Shown here piece after piece: positions 1 through 8,944 of a stretch of DNA of 49,687 nucleotides. The stretch spans positions 1-49,687 of the forward strand of contig DASZMX010000123.1 of assembly GCA_035551475.1 (NCBI GenBank), in the 5' to 3' direction. A program made the position numbers and the translations under genes. Each line of letters opens with the position of its first letter. The first letter of the stretch is position 1. Below the pieces are notes generated by a model that did no database searches, had not been told where the DNA came from, and worked only from the letters and a program-made list of their open reading frames with translations. Source of the stretch: DASZMX01 sp035551475 (GTDB taxonomy: Bacteria > Verrucomicrobiota > Verrucomicrobiia > Limisphaerales > Palsa-1400).

Positions 1-910
1 AGCCAAAAACCTCTACGCCAGCCGCCCGCCCGACGTGGTTCTGGCCATGGGCGGATTCATCAGCGCGCCACCGATTGTCGCCGCCCACCGTCGCGGCGCA
101 AAGACTTTCATCCACGAATCCAACACCATCCCCGGCAAAGCCAATCGGTGGCTGTCGCGTCTGGTGGATGGCGCGTTCGTGTATTTTCAGCAAACGGCGT
201 CGCATCTCCGCGCCCCGCGCGTGCTGACGGTCGGGATGCCGGTGCGCCCGCAATTTTTGCAGCCCCTGTCCGCCGGAGCCGCGCGCGCGGCCCTCGGCCT
301 GGACGAAAATGCGCCGGTCCTCCTCGTGATGGGCGGCAGCCAGGGCGCGCGCGGCGTCAATGACCTGGTCATGCGCGTGCTGCCGCAATTGCTCGCCGCC
401 GCGCCGAATCTGCAATTCATTCACTTGACAGGAACGTCGGATCTGGAGCGGGTTCGCGCCGCTTACGCCGGGGTCAAGGCCCGCGCCCTGGTGCAGCCGT
501 TTTTCTCGGAGATGGGAACAGCTCTCGCCGCGGCGGACGTGGCGGTAAGCCGCGCCGGAGCGTCGTCGCTGGCCGAGTTGGCGGCGCGCCAGACCCCGGC
601 CATCCTGATCCCCTACCCCACCGCCGCCGACGATCATCAGCATCACAACGCGCGGGCTTTTGTGCAAAGCGGCGCCGCCCGCGCCCTCGCCCAAGCCACC
701 GCCACGCCGGAGCAATTGGCGGGCGAAATCATCGAACTGCTGCGCGACCCGCTGAAGCGCGCCGCGATGCAGCGGGCGCTGGCGCAATGGCATCACCCGG
801 CAGCGGCCGCCGAGATCGCCGACGCCATTTTGCATTGGGAGCAGCAAGGCGCCGCCGCCGCGTCCACCCCGGCTTTTAAACGGCCAAAAATGGGGGCGCT
901 CAATGCCTGA
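1..910 (+). CDS. murG: MurG, UDP-GlcNAc:lipid I N-acetylglucosaminyltransferase (5' part outside window)
   Basis: The reading frame is open from base 2, so the gene begins before the window and roughly the first 60-70 residues are missing. MurG adds GlcNAc to undecaprenyl-PP-MurNAc-pentapeptide (lipid I) on the inner face of the membrane, giving lipid II. The visible part has the glycine-rich acceptor-side segment VLAMGGFISAPP, then the C-terminal GT-B nucleotide-binding half with LLVMGGSQGARGVND and the sugar-nucleotide segment SRAGASSLAELAA, followed by IPYPTAADDHQHHNA. These are family hallmarks. The stop codon overlaps the start of murB by 8 bases, so the two are co-transcribed and probably translationally coupled. 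Identification is firm; only the N-terminus cannot be judged. Confidence 0.95.
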   Translation, partial: AKNLYASRPPDVVLAMGGFISAPPIVAAHRRGAKTFIHESNTIPGKANRWLSRLVDGAFVYFQQTASHLRAPRVLTVGMPVRPQFLQPLSAGAARAALGLDENAPVLLVMGGSQGARGVNDLVMRVLPQLLAAAPNLQFIHLTGTSDLERVRAAYAGVKARALVQPFFSEMGTALAAADVAVSRAGASSLAELAARQTPAILIPYPTAADDHQHHNARAFVQSGAARALAQATATPEQLAGEIIELLRDPLKRAAMQRALAQWHHPAAAAEIADAILHWEQQGAAAASTPAFKRPKMGALNA

Positions 911-1829
911 CGCCATGGCGGTGGAAACCGAACTTTTCGCGGAGCTGAAGGCACGGCTGCCCCACAGCGTTGTCAAGCAGAACGAGCCGCTGGCCCGCCG
1001 CACCACCCTGCGCGTCGGCGGCCCGGCCGAGCTGTATTGCGAACCGGCGGGCGAGGCCGATTTGGCGGCAGCCGTGGCCTGGTGCGCGGAACGCGCCCTG
1101 CCGTTTTTGATGCTCGGGCGCGGCTCCAATTTGCTCATCCGCGACGGCGGCGTCCGCGGCCTGGTCCTGCATCTCGCCGCGCCGGTCTTCTCGTCCGTCG
1201 AAGCGCGCGGCGACACGTTGCGCTGCGGCGCCGGGGCGAAATTGAAGATGGTTTCCGGCCGCGCGCGCGAGCTTTCCCTGGGCGGCCTCGAATTTCTGGA
1301 AGGCATTCCCGGCAGCGTCGGCGGCGCCTTGCGCATGAACGCGGGCGCGATGGGCGCGGCCACCGGCGACGTTATAACTCGCGTGCGTTACATGGATTTC
1401 GAAGGGCGCGTTGCGGAAATCGACGCGCCGGAAATTCCCTTTGGCTATCGTTCCTCGCCTTTTTTCCGGACGCATCTTGCGCTTGCCGCCGATTTTCGCG
1501 GGAAACCCGCGCCGCGCGAAACGATTTTACAAACCACCCGGGCGCTCAACGCCAAACGCTGGGAGAGCCAGCCCAAGGAGCCCAGCGCGGGCTGCATGTT
1601 CAAAAATCCCGCGACGCCCGCCGGGCGCCTCATCGACGAACTCGGCCTGAAAGGCACGCGCGTCGGCGGCGCCTCGGTATCGACGGTGCACGGCAATTTC
1701 ATCGTCAACGAAGGCGACGCCACCGCGCGCGATGTGCTCGATTTGATCAGCCTGATCCAGGCGCGGGCCCGCGCCGCGCGCGGCATCGAACTGCAAACCG
1801 AAGTGGAAATCATAGGAGAAGATCTTTGA
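903..1829 (+). CDS. murB: MurB, UDP-N-acetylenolpyruvoylglucosamine reductase
   Basis: FAD- and NADPH-dependent reductase that makes UDP-MurNAc from the enolpyruvyl intermediate in the cytoplasm. At 308 residues it has the family's usual length. Visible family segments are the FAD-binding LGRGSNLLIRDGG, the EFLEGIPGSVGGALRMNAGA region and SAGCMFKNP near residue 225. At the proton-donor position of that last motif many MurB proteins have Ser (SAGS-x-FKNP), whereas this one has Cys, a variation I know from other bacterial MurB proteins. The ATG at 903 lies inside the end of murG; a second Met four codons later is a possible alternative start. The TGA overlaps the TTG start of ddl. murC, which usually lies next to these genes, is absent here. 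Confidence 0.95.
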   Translation: MPDAMAVETELFAELKARLPHSVVKQNEPLARRTTLRVGGPAELYCEPAGEADLAAAVAWCAERALPFLMLGRGSNLLIRDGGVRGLVLHLAAPVFSSVEARGDTLRCGAGAKLKMVSGRARELSLGGLEFLEGIPGSVGGALRMNAGAMGAATGDVITRVRYMDFEGRVAEIDAPEIPFGYRSSPFFRTHLALAADFRGKPAPRETILQTTRALNAKRWESQPKEPSAGCMFKNPATPAGRLIDELGLKGTRVGGASVSTVHGNFIVNEGDATARDVLDLISLIQARARAARGIELQTEVEIIGEDL

Positions 1830-2743
1830 GTCAAGCGAATCCATTGCGCATCACGGTCATGCTGGGCGGACCTTCCGCCGAGCGCGAAGTCTCGTTGAAA
1901 TCCGGCGCGGCGGCGGCGCAAGCCCTCCGTTCGCTCGGCCACACTGTGCAGGAGCTTGACCCCGTGACGCCGGATTGGAAATTGCCCGCTGGCACGGACG
2001 TTGTGTTCCTGGCCCTGCACGGCTCCTATGGGGAGGACGGCACGGTGCAACGGCAATTGGAGGAGCTGGGCGCGGTTTACACCGGATGCGGCCCGGAGGC
2101 CAGCCGCATTGCCTTTGACAAGGTTCTGACCAAGCAACGCTGCCTTGCCGCGGGCGTGCCCACGGCGCGTTACGCGATTTTCCACTCCGCCAGCGAGCCC
2201 TTTCCCGCCGATTGGCAGCCGCCCGTGGTGCTGAAGCCAGTGCGCCAAGGCTCCAGTGTGGGCTTGCAAATGGTTGATGACGCCGCCGATTTTCCGCGCG
2301 CCCTGGCGGAATCGCTGCGGCACGGGTCGGAAGTCTTGATGGAAGAGCGCATTCTCGGGCGCGAAACCACGGTCGGCATCCTGGAGGATAAACCGCTGCC
2401 CGTGGCGGAAATCCGGGTCAAGCAAGGCCCGTTCGATTACAAAAACAAATACACGCCCGGCGCCGCGGAACATTTTTGCCCGGCTGATTTTGACGCGGCG
2501 GCCACGGCGCGCATCCAACAAGCGGCGCTGGGCGCCTTTCGCGCGGTGGGCGGGCGCGATTACGGGCGCGTGGATGTCATGGTGCGCGCCAATGGCAATC
2601 CGGTGGTTCTGGAAGTCAACACCCTGCCCGGCATGACGGCGTTGAGCATTTTGCCGGAGGCGGCCGCTGCGGCGGGCCTGAATTACGCGGCGCTCTGCCA
2701 GCGGATGATTGACCTGGCGATGAAACGAAAAAAACGCGGATGA
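1826..2743 (+). CDS. ddl: D-alanine--D-alanine ligase
   Basis: ATP-grasp ligase that joins two D-alanines for the peptidoglycan stem peptide. The frame is open far upstream, but homology begins at LRITVMLGGPSAEREVSLKSG. I chose the TTG at 1826 because it overlaps the murB stop as TTGA and has AGGAG about 8 bases upstream (1814-1818); no ATG sits at a sensible place. This gives 305 residues, normal for Ddl. Further marks are DVVFLALHGSYGEDG, the ATP-grasp lysine segment PPVVLKPVRQGSSVG, and the C-terminal metal- and substrate-binding VLEVNTLPGMTALS. The stop overlaps ftsQ by ATGA. Confidence 0.94.
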   Translation: MSQANPLRITVMLGGPSAEREVSLKSGAAAAQALRSLGHTVQELDPVTPDWKLPAGTDVVFLALHGSYGEDGTVQRQLEELGAVYTGCGPEASRIAFDKVLTKQRCLAAGVPTARYAIFHSASEPFPADWQPPVVLKPVRQGSSVGLQMVDDAADFPRALAESLRHGSEVLMEERILGRETTVGILEDKPLPVAEIRVKQGPFDYKNKYTPGAAEHFCPADFDAAATARIQQAALGAFRAVGGRDYGRVDVMVRANGNPVVLEVNTLPGMTALSILPEAAAAAGLNYAALCQRMIDLAMKRKKRG

Positions 2744-3705
2744 TACCTTTCTTCAAAACGAAAAAACGCAACCGCCGCGCGGCGGAGCGCGAACATGTGC
2801 TCGACGTGCGCTTGCGCGCGACCCAATCGCGGGCGGCGCGTCTGCGCGTGGCGGGCGTCAGCCTGGGCGCGTTGTTGGCGGTCGCGACCATCGCCTTGAT
2901 CGGATGGCGCGGGGGCAAGTTTCTGCTCGATCGCCTCGTGTATGAGAACGATGCTTTCGCCATTCAACAGATTGAAGTGCGGACCGACGGCGTTCTGACC
3001 ACCGAGATCATCCGGCGCTGGGCGGGCGTGCGGAGCGGGGACAATTTAATGGCGTTGGATTTGATGCGCGTCAAACGCGCCTTGGAAGAGCAGCCGCCCG
3101 TGCAATTCGTGGCGATCGAGCGCATGCTGCCGCACACCTTGAAAGTAACCGTTACGGAGCGCGACCCGGTGGCGCAAGCGATGGTTTCGCAAACCATGCC
3201 GGACGGCCATGTGGAGCAGGCGATCTTCGATTTTGACGCCGACGGTTTCCCGATGCGGCCGCTTGATCCGTCGTGGCGGACGGCTCCGCCCGCGCCGAAC
3301 GAAACCCTGCCGATTCTGGTCGGCGTGGCCGCGAGCGACGTCGCCCCCGGTCGTCAAATAGAATCCGCGCAAATTCGGGCGGCCTTGCGCTTGATTGCGG
3401 AATTTGACCATTCGCCGATGATGGGCTTCGCGGATTTGCAGCGTGTGAACGTGGCGCTGCCGGAAATCCTCCAAGCGACCACCAGCCAGGGCGCGCAGAT
3501 CACTTTTTCGCTGAACCATTTTGACACGCAGTTGCGGCGCTGGCGCCTGATCTATGATCAATACCAGCGCTGGGGCCGCGCCATCACGTCGGCGGATTTG
3601 TCCATTTCCAACAATGTCCCGGTGCGCTGGGCCGCGCTGAACGGCGTCCCGCCGCCGGCTCCCAAACCCGCCGCGCCGCATCGAACCAAAAGAAAAAATG
3701 TTTGA
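2740..3705 (+). CDS. ftsQ: FtsQ/DivIB-type cell division protein
   Basis: Bitopic divisome protein linking early (FtsA/FtsZ) and late (FtsLB, FtsWI) division components. Its layout fits: a short, very basic cytoplasmic N-terminus, one membrane segment at about residues 37-57, then a periplasmic POTRA-like part (about 68-145, including FAIQQIEVRTDGVLT and VQFVAIERMLPHTLKVTVTERDPVA) and a C-terminal beta domain. Length (321) is somewhat above E. coli FtsQ (276). Position between ddl and ftsA is the classical one. It overlaps ddl by 4 bases and ftsA by 8. Confidence 0.88.
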   Translation: MIPFFKTKKRNRRAAEREHVLDVRLRATQSRAARLRVAGVSLGALLAVATIALIGWRGGKFLLDRLVYENDAFAIQQIEVRTDGVLTTEIIRRWAGVRSGDNLMALDLMRVKRALEEQPPVQFVAIERMLPHTLKVTVTERDPVAQAMVSQTMPDGHVEQAIFDFDADGFPMRPLDPSWRTAPPAPNETLPILVGVAASDVAPGRQIESAQIRAALRLIAEFDHSPMMGFADLQRVNVALPEILQATTSQGAQITFSLNHFDTQLRRWRLIYDQYQRWGRAITSADLSISNNVPVRWAALNGVPPPAPKPAAPHRTKRKNV

Positions 3706-4918
3706 CTCATCTCCCATTATTGTCGGCCTGGAAATTGGCACCTCCAAGGTTTGCGTGGTCGTCGGTGAAATGACGGCCGGCAACTCGCTCAACATCATCG
3801 GCCTGGGCCAGGCGCGCTCGCGGGGCGTGCGCAAAGGCGAAATCGCCGACGCCTCCATGGCGGAGGAGGACGTGCGCAATGCGATCGTCGAGGCGGAGCA
3901 AATGGCCAACGTCGAGATTCGCAGCGTTTATCTGGGCGTCACGGGCAATCACATTCGCGGCTTTAACAATCATGGGGTGCATCCCGTGGTGTCGTCCGAC
4001 CGCGAGATCACGGATGAAGACGTGCAGGATGTCATCAAGAACGCCAAGGCGATCAATCTGCCGCAGGACCACAGCATCATTCACGCGATTCGCCAGCATT
4101 TCCATGTGGACGGCCAAAGCGGCGTGCTCAATCCGGTGGGGATGTACGGCGCGCGGGTGGAGGTGGACGTGCATGTCGTGCATGGCCATGTCAACCGCCT
4201 CAAGAATGCCATTGCGGTGGTGAAAAGTTTGCAGGTGGAAGTCGATGAAGTGGTGTTCGGCGGCCTGGCTTCGGCGCTGGCGCTCCTTTCCAATGAACAA
4301 AAAGAGCTCGGCGCGCTCGTGATCGATGTCGGGAGCGGCGCCACCGAATACGTGATTTATTCCGAAGGCGTCATCAAACACACGGGCGTGCTGGCGGTGG
4401 GCGGCGATCATATTTCCAACGACCTGGCCTACGGCTTGAAAGTGCCGCTGGGCCGCGCGGAGCAATTAAAGCTCGAACATGGCGCCGCGGTGCTGGATCC
4501 AGCCGTCAAAGGCCAGACCGCCACCTGCGCCAGCGAAGTCGGTTTGCCGCCCAAGACGATTAATCTCGAGCATTTGCGGCGCATCATGGCGCTGCGGCTG
4601 GAGGAAACTTTTGGGTTGATTGAGCGCGAGCTTTCTCCGCTCGGATTGCTCGACCGTTTGCGCGCCGGGGTTTTTATTTGCGGCGGCGGGGCGCGTATTC
4701 CTGAAATTCAAAAGCTCGCGGAGAATATCTTCCAGCTCCCCGCCTTTCTCGGCAAAACCAATTCCATCAGCGGCCTGAAATCCGCGCTGGATCAGCCGGA
4801 GTTCGCCACGGCCATTGGCTTGGTGAAATTCGGTTCGCTGCAGCAAAAACGCAAAGCGGGCAACGGTTTGCCCTTCCCCTTCAAGACTATCACCGACCTG
4901 TTTCGCATCTCGGCATGA
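3698..4918 (+). CDS. ftsA: FtsA, actin-like membrane tether for FtsZ
   Basis: Actin-fold ATPase that anchors FtsZ filaments to the membrane and recruits later division proteins. Seen: the phosphate-1 segment IVGLEIGTSKVCVVVGE at the N-terminus, the 1C-domain region ITDEDVQDVIKNAKAI, the phosphate-2 segment LGALVIDVGSGATEYVIY, and the adenosine motif GVFICGGGARIPEI. The last residues (PFKTITDLFRIS) form a short amphipathic helix, as expected of the FtsA membrane-targeting tail. Its 406 residues match the family. It overlaps ftsQ upstream and ftsZ downstream (ATGA). Confidence 0.95.
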   Translation: MFDSSPIIVGLEIGTSKVCVVVGEMTAGNSLNIIGLGQARSRGVRKGEIADASMAEEDVRNAIVEAEQMANVEIRSVYLGVTGNHIRGFNNHGVHPVVSSDREITDEDVQDVIKNAKAINLPQDHSIIHAIRQHFHVDGQSGVLNPVGMYGARVEVDVHVVHGHVNRLKNAIAVVKSLQVEVDEVVFGGLASALALLSNEQKELGALVIDVGSGATEYVIYSEGVIKHTGVLAVGGDHISNDLAYGLKVPLGRAEQLKLEHGAAVLDPAVKGQTATCASEVGLPPKTINLEHLRRIMALRLEETFGLIERELSPLGLLDRLRAGVFICGGGARIPEIQKLAENIFQLPAFLGKTNSISGLKSALDQPEFATAIGLVKFGSLQQKRKAGNGLPFPFKTITDLFRISA

Positions 4919-6216
4919 ACGCATCCACTGAAGGAACAGAAACGCCCGCGGCGCCCGTCCCGAAACGGGTCACGATCAAAGTGTGCGGCGTGGGCGGCGC
5001 CGGCTGCAACGCGGTCGGTTATATCGCGCAATCGTCGCTGACGGATGTCGAGCTGTTCGCGCTGAACACCGACGCCCAGGCGCTCGAACGCTGCGCGGTG
5101 GGGCGCAAGCTGGTTCTCGGCGCCGCGCGCACGCGCGGGTTGGGGGCGGGCGGCGACCCGGATGTGGGACGCGCCGCGGCGGAGGAAGACGTGGAGCAGA
5201 TGCGCGCGCTCTGCACCGGGGCGGACATCGTGTTTATTTTGGCCGGACTGGGCGGCGGCACGGGGACGGGCGCGGCGCCGGTGCTGGCCCGCGTGGCGGC
5301 CGAGGGCGGCGCGTTGGTTTTGGGCGTCGTGACCCTGCCCTTTGAATTCGAAGGCGCGCGCCGGCAACGCCAGGCCGAGTTGGGTTTGCTGCAACTCAAA
5401 CAAGGCGCGGACGCGGTCATCTGTTTGCCCAATCAAAAACTTTTCCAGATTCTCGACGAGAAAACGAGCGTGGTCGAAGGCTTCAAAGTCAGCAACGCCC
5501 TGCTGGCGGACGGCTTGCGCGGCGTCTGGCGGTTGTTGAGCCAAACCGGCTTGATCAACGTGGACTTTGCCGATCTTTGCGCCGTCACGCGCGGGCGTCA
5601 TGCGGCCAGCTCCTTTGCCACGGCGGAAGCCGGCGGCGACAATCGCGCGGAGCAAGCCCTGGAGAAATTATTCGCGCATCCATTGCTGGATGGCGGCCAA
5701 TTGCTCGGCTCCTCCGACACGGTGCTCGTGAGCATTGTGGGCGGTCCCGATCTGACGATGGCCGAAGTCAGCAAAGTCATGCAGCCCATCAATCGTCAGG
5801 CGGAAAATGCGCATGTGATTTTTGGCGCCGCGATTGACGAGCAATATGCCGGACGTTTGTCTGTGACGCTCATTGCTTCGCGGCAGAACGGGGAAGACGG
5901 ACGGCGCCTGACCGTTCTGCCGGGACCGGAAACCGCCACTGGCAACGGTTCCGATCTGCAATTTCTGGACAAGGGCGAGAGCGTCCGGCCCGCCTCGCGC
6001 ATCATCGTGCCGGCGCCCGAATTGTCCGAGGAGAAAAAGCTGGCGATGCTCAACCGCCAGAGCGGGCGCAACCGCAAACGCCCGTCGCGCCTGCAAAAAG
6101 AGCTGCCGCTGGAAATTGTTTTCAAGGGCCGTTTCGAGCGGAGCGAACCGACCATTCGCCACGGCGAAGATCTGGACGTTCCGACCTACATAAGGCGCGG
6201 CGTGCCTCTCAATTAA
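4915..6216 (+). CDS. ftsZ: FtsZ, tubulin-like division GTPase, divergent after the T7 loop
   Basis: Polymerising GTPase that forms the division ring. The G-box signature GGGTGTGAAP is at 113-122, the N-terminal Rossmann segment VCGVGGAGCNAVGY at 23-36, and NTDAQAL near 51. The T7 loop NVDFADL (about 215-221), which completes the GTPase site of the neighbouring subunit, keeps both acidic residues. The block after it, usually a VRTVM...G.AxMGxG type sequence, instead reads CAVTRGRHAASSFATAEAGG, which is unusual. The C-terminus ends in DVPTYIRRGVPLN, close to the conserved peptide by which FtsZ binds FtsA and other partners. Length is 433 residues. Last gene of the dcw block. Confidence 0.94.
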   Translation: MNASTEGTETPAAPVPKRVTIKVCGVGGAGCNAVGYIAQSSLTDVELFALNTDAQALERCAVGRKLVLGAARTRGLGAGGDPDVGRAAAEEDVEQMRALCTGADIVFILAGLGGGTGTGAAPVLARVAAEGGALVLGVVTLPFEFEGARRQRQAELGLLQLKQGADAVICLPNQKLFQILDEKTSVVEGFKVSNALLADGLRGVWRLLSQTGLINVDFADLCAVTRGRHAASSFATAEAGGDNRAEQALEKLFAHPLLDGGQLLGSSDTVLVSIVGGPDLTMAEVSKVMQPINRQAENAHVIFGAAIDEQYAGRLSVTLIASRQNGEDGRRLTVLPGPETATGNGSDLQFLDKGESVRPASRIIVPAPELSEEKKLAMLNRQSGRNRKRPSRLQKELPLEIVFKGRFERSEPTIRHGEDLDVPTYIRRGVPLN

Positions 6217-6251
6217 ATTCGCAAATCCCGGTCTTCGGCGTAATATTCCTT

Positions 6252-6665
6252 GTGCAGTCCAACGCCCCTATTGTCATTGTGGATGACAGTCCGCAAGACC
6301 GCGAATTTGCGCAACATACCTTGCGCCGGCTCCCCTTGACGGTCCCGCTCGTTTTCCTCACCTGCGGCGCGGATCTCAAGGCGTATGTCGATGGCCTGGC
6401 GGCCTACGGCAACCGCGCCATCTACCCGTACCCCGGCGTCGTGCTGCTTGATTTGGAGATGCCCAATGGCGACGGCTTCGAAACCCTGGAATGGCTCAAG
6501 GCCCAAACCGCGCACGCGGCCCTGCCCATCATCGCCTTGAGCGGGTCGAAAAGCCTGGCGCATGTCAACCGCGCCTACGGGCTCGGCGCCCGCTCGTTTC
6601 TCACCAAGCCGATCGACTTGAAAGATTTCCAGAGCATGATCAAGGTGCTGAAGCTATCTATTTGA
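6252..6665 (+). CDS. Single-domain response regulator (Rcp1-like receiver)
   Basis: A stand-alone CheY-type receiver of 137 residues with no output domain. Seen: the acidic pair in IVIVDDSPQDREF, the phospho-acceptor Asp in VVLLDLEMPNGDGFE, a Ser in the switch position (IIALSGSK) and the conserved lysine in FLTKPID. The extra loop before the acceptor (YVDGLAAYGNRAIYPYPG) is typical of the Rcp1 subgroup, which partners PAS/GAF or phytochrome-like kinases. The start is a GTG without a clear Shine-Dalgarno. It sits between ftsZ and rnr with no kinase beside it, so its partner is unknown. A similar protein is encoded at 30545. Confidence 0.88.
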   Translation: MQSNAPIVIVDDSPQDREFAQHTLRRLPLTVPLVFLTCGADLKAYVDGLAAYGNRAIYPYPGVVLLDLEMPNGDGFETLEWLKAQTAHAALPIIALSGSKSLAHVNRAYGLGARSFLTKPIDLKDFQSMIKVLKLSI

Positions 6666-6679
6666 CAGTAACGCCAAGA

Positions 6680-8944
6680 ATGGGTTGCTTCGACGTTGCG
6701 GCAATCCATACTCGTCCCGTGGAACAACTGATTTTGAAGGCGTTGGCGCGGCGGGATTACCGGCCATCCAATCTCCCGCAATTGCTCGGCGCCCTGGGCG
6801 CGCCGCGCGAACGCCTCCCGGAACTGGAGGCGGCCCTCGAAAAATTGGCGCGGCACGGGAAAATTCTCCGCACCAAAGGAGACCGCTACATCCTCGCGCG
6901 CGAAGCGGATTTGGTCGCCGGGATCATCCGCATCAACCGCCAGGGCAAAGGGTTTTTGCAGCCGGACGAACCGGCCTTGCAGGAAATCGTGGTGCCGGAA
7001 AGCGCGACGTCCACTGCGCTCCATGGCGACCGCGTGCTGGTGCGGCGCGATGCGCCGCAAGGCAAGGGGCGTCCCGGCGAATTGACGGGGACGGTGGTGC
7101 GGATTTTGGAGCGCAAACGGGCGGAGATCGTGGGGACGTTGCAGCGCAGCAAACAATTTCTCTTTGTCATCCCCGACGATCCGCGCATTCCGCACGACAT
7201 TTATGTGCCGGAGCCACGGGATGTCGGCCGCACCGTGCTCATGGGCGAAAAAGTCGTCGTGGAATTGCACGAATGGACATCGCGCCACACCAATCCCGAG
7301 GGCGTGATCATCGAAGCCTTGGGCATGCCCGATGCCGAAGGCGTGGACATGCTTTCGGTGTTGCGCAATTACCATTTGCCGTTGCATTTCCCCCGCGAAG
7401 TCTTGCAGGCGGCGGACGACATCGCGCGTTCCCGCTCGGACAGCCGCGCCACGCCGGAGGATTGCCAGGGCCGCGTCGATTGCCGCGCGCATTCGGTAAT
7501 TACGATCGACCCGGATGACGCCAAGGATTTTGACGACGCCATCTGCCTCGAACGCCAGGGCGCGCAATGGAAGCTTTGGGTGCATATCGCGGACGTCTCC
7601 CATTACGTTTCTCCGGGTTCAGCGCTCGACGAGGAAGCGCGGGTTCGCGGGAATTCCACCTACCTGGTCGATCGCGTGATTCCGATGCTGCCCGAGGCGT
7701 TGAGCAATGGCCTTTGCTCGCTTCATCCTGATGTGGATCGCCTGACCAAATGCGCGGAATTCCTCCTGACCGACGATGGGCAAGTCGTCAAGACGAATTT
7801 TTATTCGGCCGTGATTCGATCCAAGCGCCGCTTCACCTACAAGCAGGCCTTCGCGGTCTTACAACGCCGCCCGGCGGCCGATCCCGTGGAGCAAATGCTG
7901 CATCGCTGCCATGAACTCGCCCAGAAGCTGCGCCGCGCGCGCTTCAAAGCCGGTTCGCTCGAGCTGGATTTTCCCGAGACCAAAATCCGCCTCGATGACC
8001 ACGGCAAAGTCATCGCCTTGGAGCGGGTGGAGAACGACGCCTCGCACCAATTGATCGAGGAATTCATGCTCCTGGCCAATGAAGCCGTCGCCGCGCGATT
8101 GACAGCGCAGCGCCGGCCTTCGGTGTATCGCGTGCATGAAGCGCCCAATCCGTTGCGCCTGCTGGATTTTCGCGAAAGCGTGCTCAGCCATCGCATCCCG
8201 TGCGGCAACCTGACGCAGCGCGGCGAGGTGCAAAAACTTTTGCTGCGGCTGAAAGCGCATCCGGTCGGGCAGGCGTTGAAGATTGGTTTTTTGAAATCGC
8301 TGATGCGGGCGCGATATGCGATTGAGCCGCTGGGCCACTACGGCCTGGCCAAAAACAACTACACGCATTTCACCTCGCCCATCCGGCGTTATGCGGATTT
8401 GATCGTGCACCGGTCCCTGTTCGAGCGCGCGAAATCTTCGCCCCAGGAATTGGCGCAGGCCGCCGCGCATATTTCCGAGACAGAGCGCAATTCCTCCGAC
8501 GCCGAGCGCGACAGCAAGGAAGTCAAACTCTTCGCCTACTTGAATGCGCAATTGAAATCCGGGCGGCTCGAGACTTATGCGGGCCTGGTGATCGACGTGC
8601 GCAACTTCGGATTTTTTATTGACGTGCCCACCCTCGGCTTGAGCGGGCTGGTCCATTTGTCGTCGATGGAGGATGATTTTTACGTGTTTGAACCGGCGCG
8701 CAACCATCTGATAGGACGGCGCACGCGGCGCATCATCAAAATGGGCGACACGGTGGAGGCGCAAATTGCGAAGGTGGACACGTTCAAAAAGCAGGCGGAT
8801 TTCCGGCTGGCCGCGCGCCGGGAAATGAAGCCCAAAAACCCGCCCCGTCCGCCGTCGCGGACCTTTCAGGCGATGCCGGCGCGGCCTGCCATTCCGACGA
8901 GTTCGGGCCGGCGCGGGGGCGGCAATCGACGCCGCCAGCGTTAA
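6680..8944 (+). CDS. rnr: Ribonuclease R (RNB-family 3'-5' exoribonuclease)
   Basis: Processive hydrolytic 3'-5' exonuclease for structured RNA. From the N-terminus: a winged-helix-like segment (about 10-70), cold-shock/OB domains (about 75-240), and the RNB catalytic domain with the Asp cluster DPDDAKDFDD at 277-286 that binds Mg2+. Near the C-terminus an S1 RNA-binding domain (about 630-712) is followed by a basic, Pro/Arg-rich tail. The frame is open upstream through the preceding gene. I chose ATG 6680, 14 bases after that gene's stop; TTG 6662 and GTG 6719 are alternatives. The 754-residue product fits the family. It ends in a convergent 4-base overlap with the next gene. Confidence 0.93.
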   Translation: MGCFDVAAIHTRPVEQLILKALARRDYRPSNLPQLLGALGAPRERLPELEAALEKLARHGKILRTKGDRYILAREADLVAGIIRINRQGKGFLQPDEPALQEIVVPESATSTALHGDRVLVRRDAPQGKGRPGELTGTVVRILERKRAEIVGTLQRSKQFLFVIPDDPRIPHDIYVPEPRDVGRTVLMGEKVVVELHEWTSRHTNPEGVIIEALGMPDAEGVDMLSVLRNYHLPLHFPREVLQAADDIARSRSDSRATPEDCQGRVDCRAHSVITIDPDDAKDFDDAICLERQGAQWKLWVHIADVSHYVSPGSALDEEARVRGNSTYLVDRVIPMLPEALSNGLCSLHPDVDRLTKCAEFLLTDDGQVVKTNFYSAVIRSKRRFTYKQAFAVLQRRPAADPVEQMLHRCHELAQKLRRARFKAGSLELDFPETKIRLDDHGKVIALERVENDASHQLIEEFMLLANEAVAARLTAQRRPSVYRVHEAPNPLRLLDFRESVLSHRIPCGNLTQRGEVQKLLLRLKAHPVGQALKIGFLKSLMRARYAIEPLGHYGLAKNNYTHFTSPIRRYADLIVHRSLFERAKSSPQELAQAAAHISETERNSSDAERDSKEVKLFAYLNAQLKSGRLETYAGLVIDVRNFGFFIDVPTLGLSGLVHLSSMEDDFYVFEPARNHLIGRRTRRIIKMGDTVEAQIAKVDTFKKQADFRLAARREMKPKNPPRPPSRTFQAMPARPAIPTSSGRRGGGNRRRQR

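Noticed and set aside
1445..2521. Long open frame on the minus strand opposite murB and ddl
   Set aside because: Shadow of GC-rich coding sequence; His/Arg/Gly-rich product without family features, while both plus-strand genes are certain.
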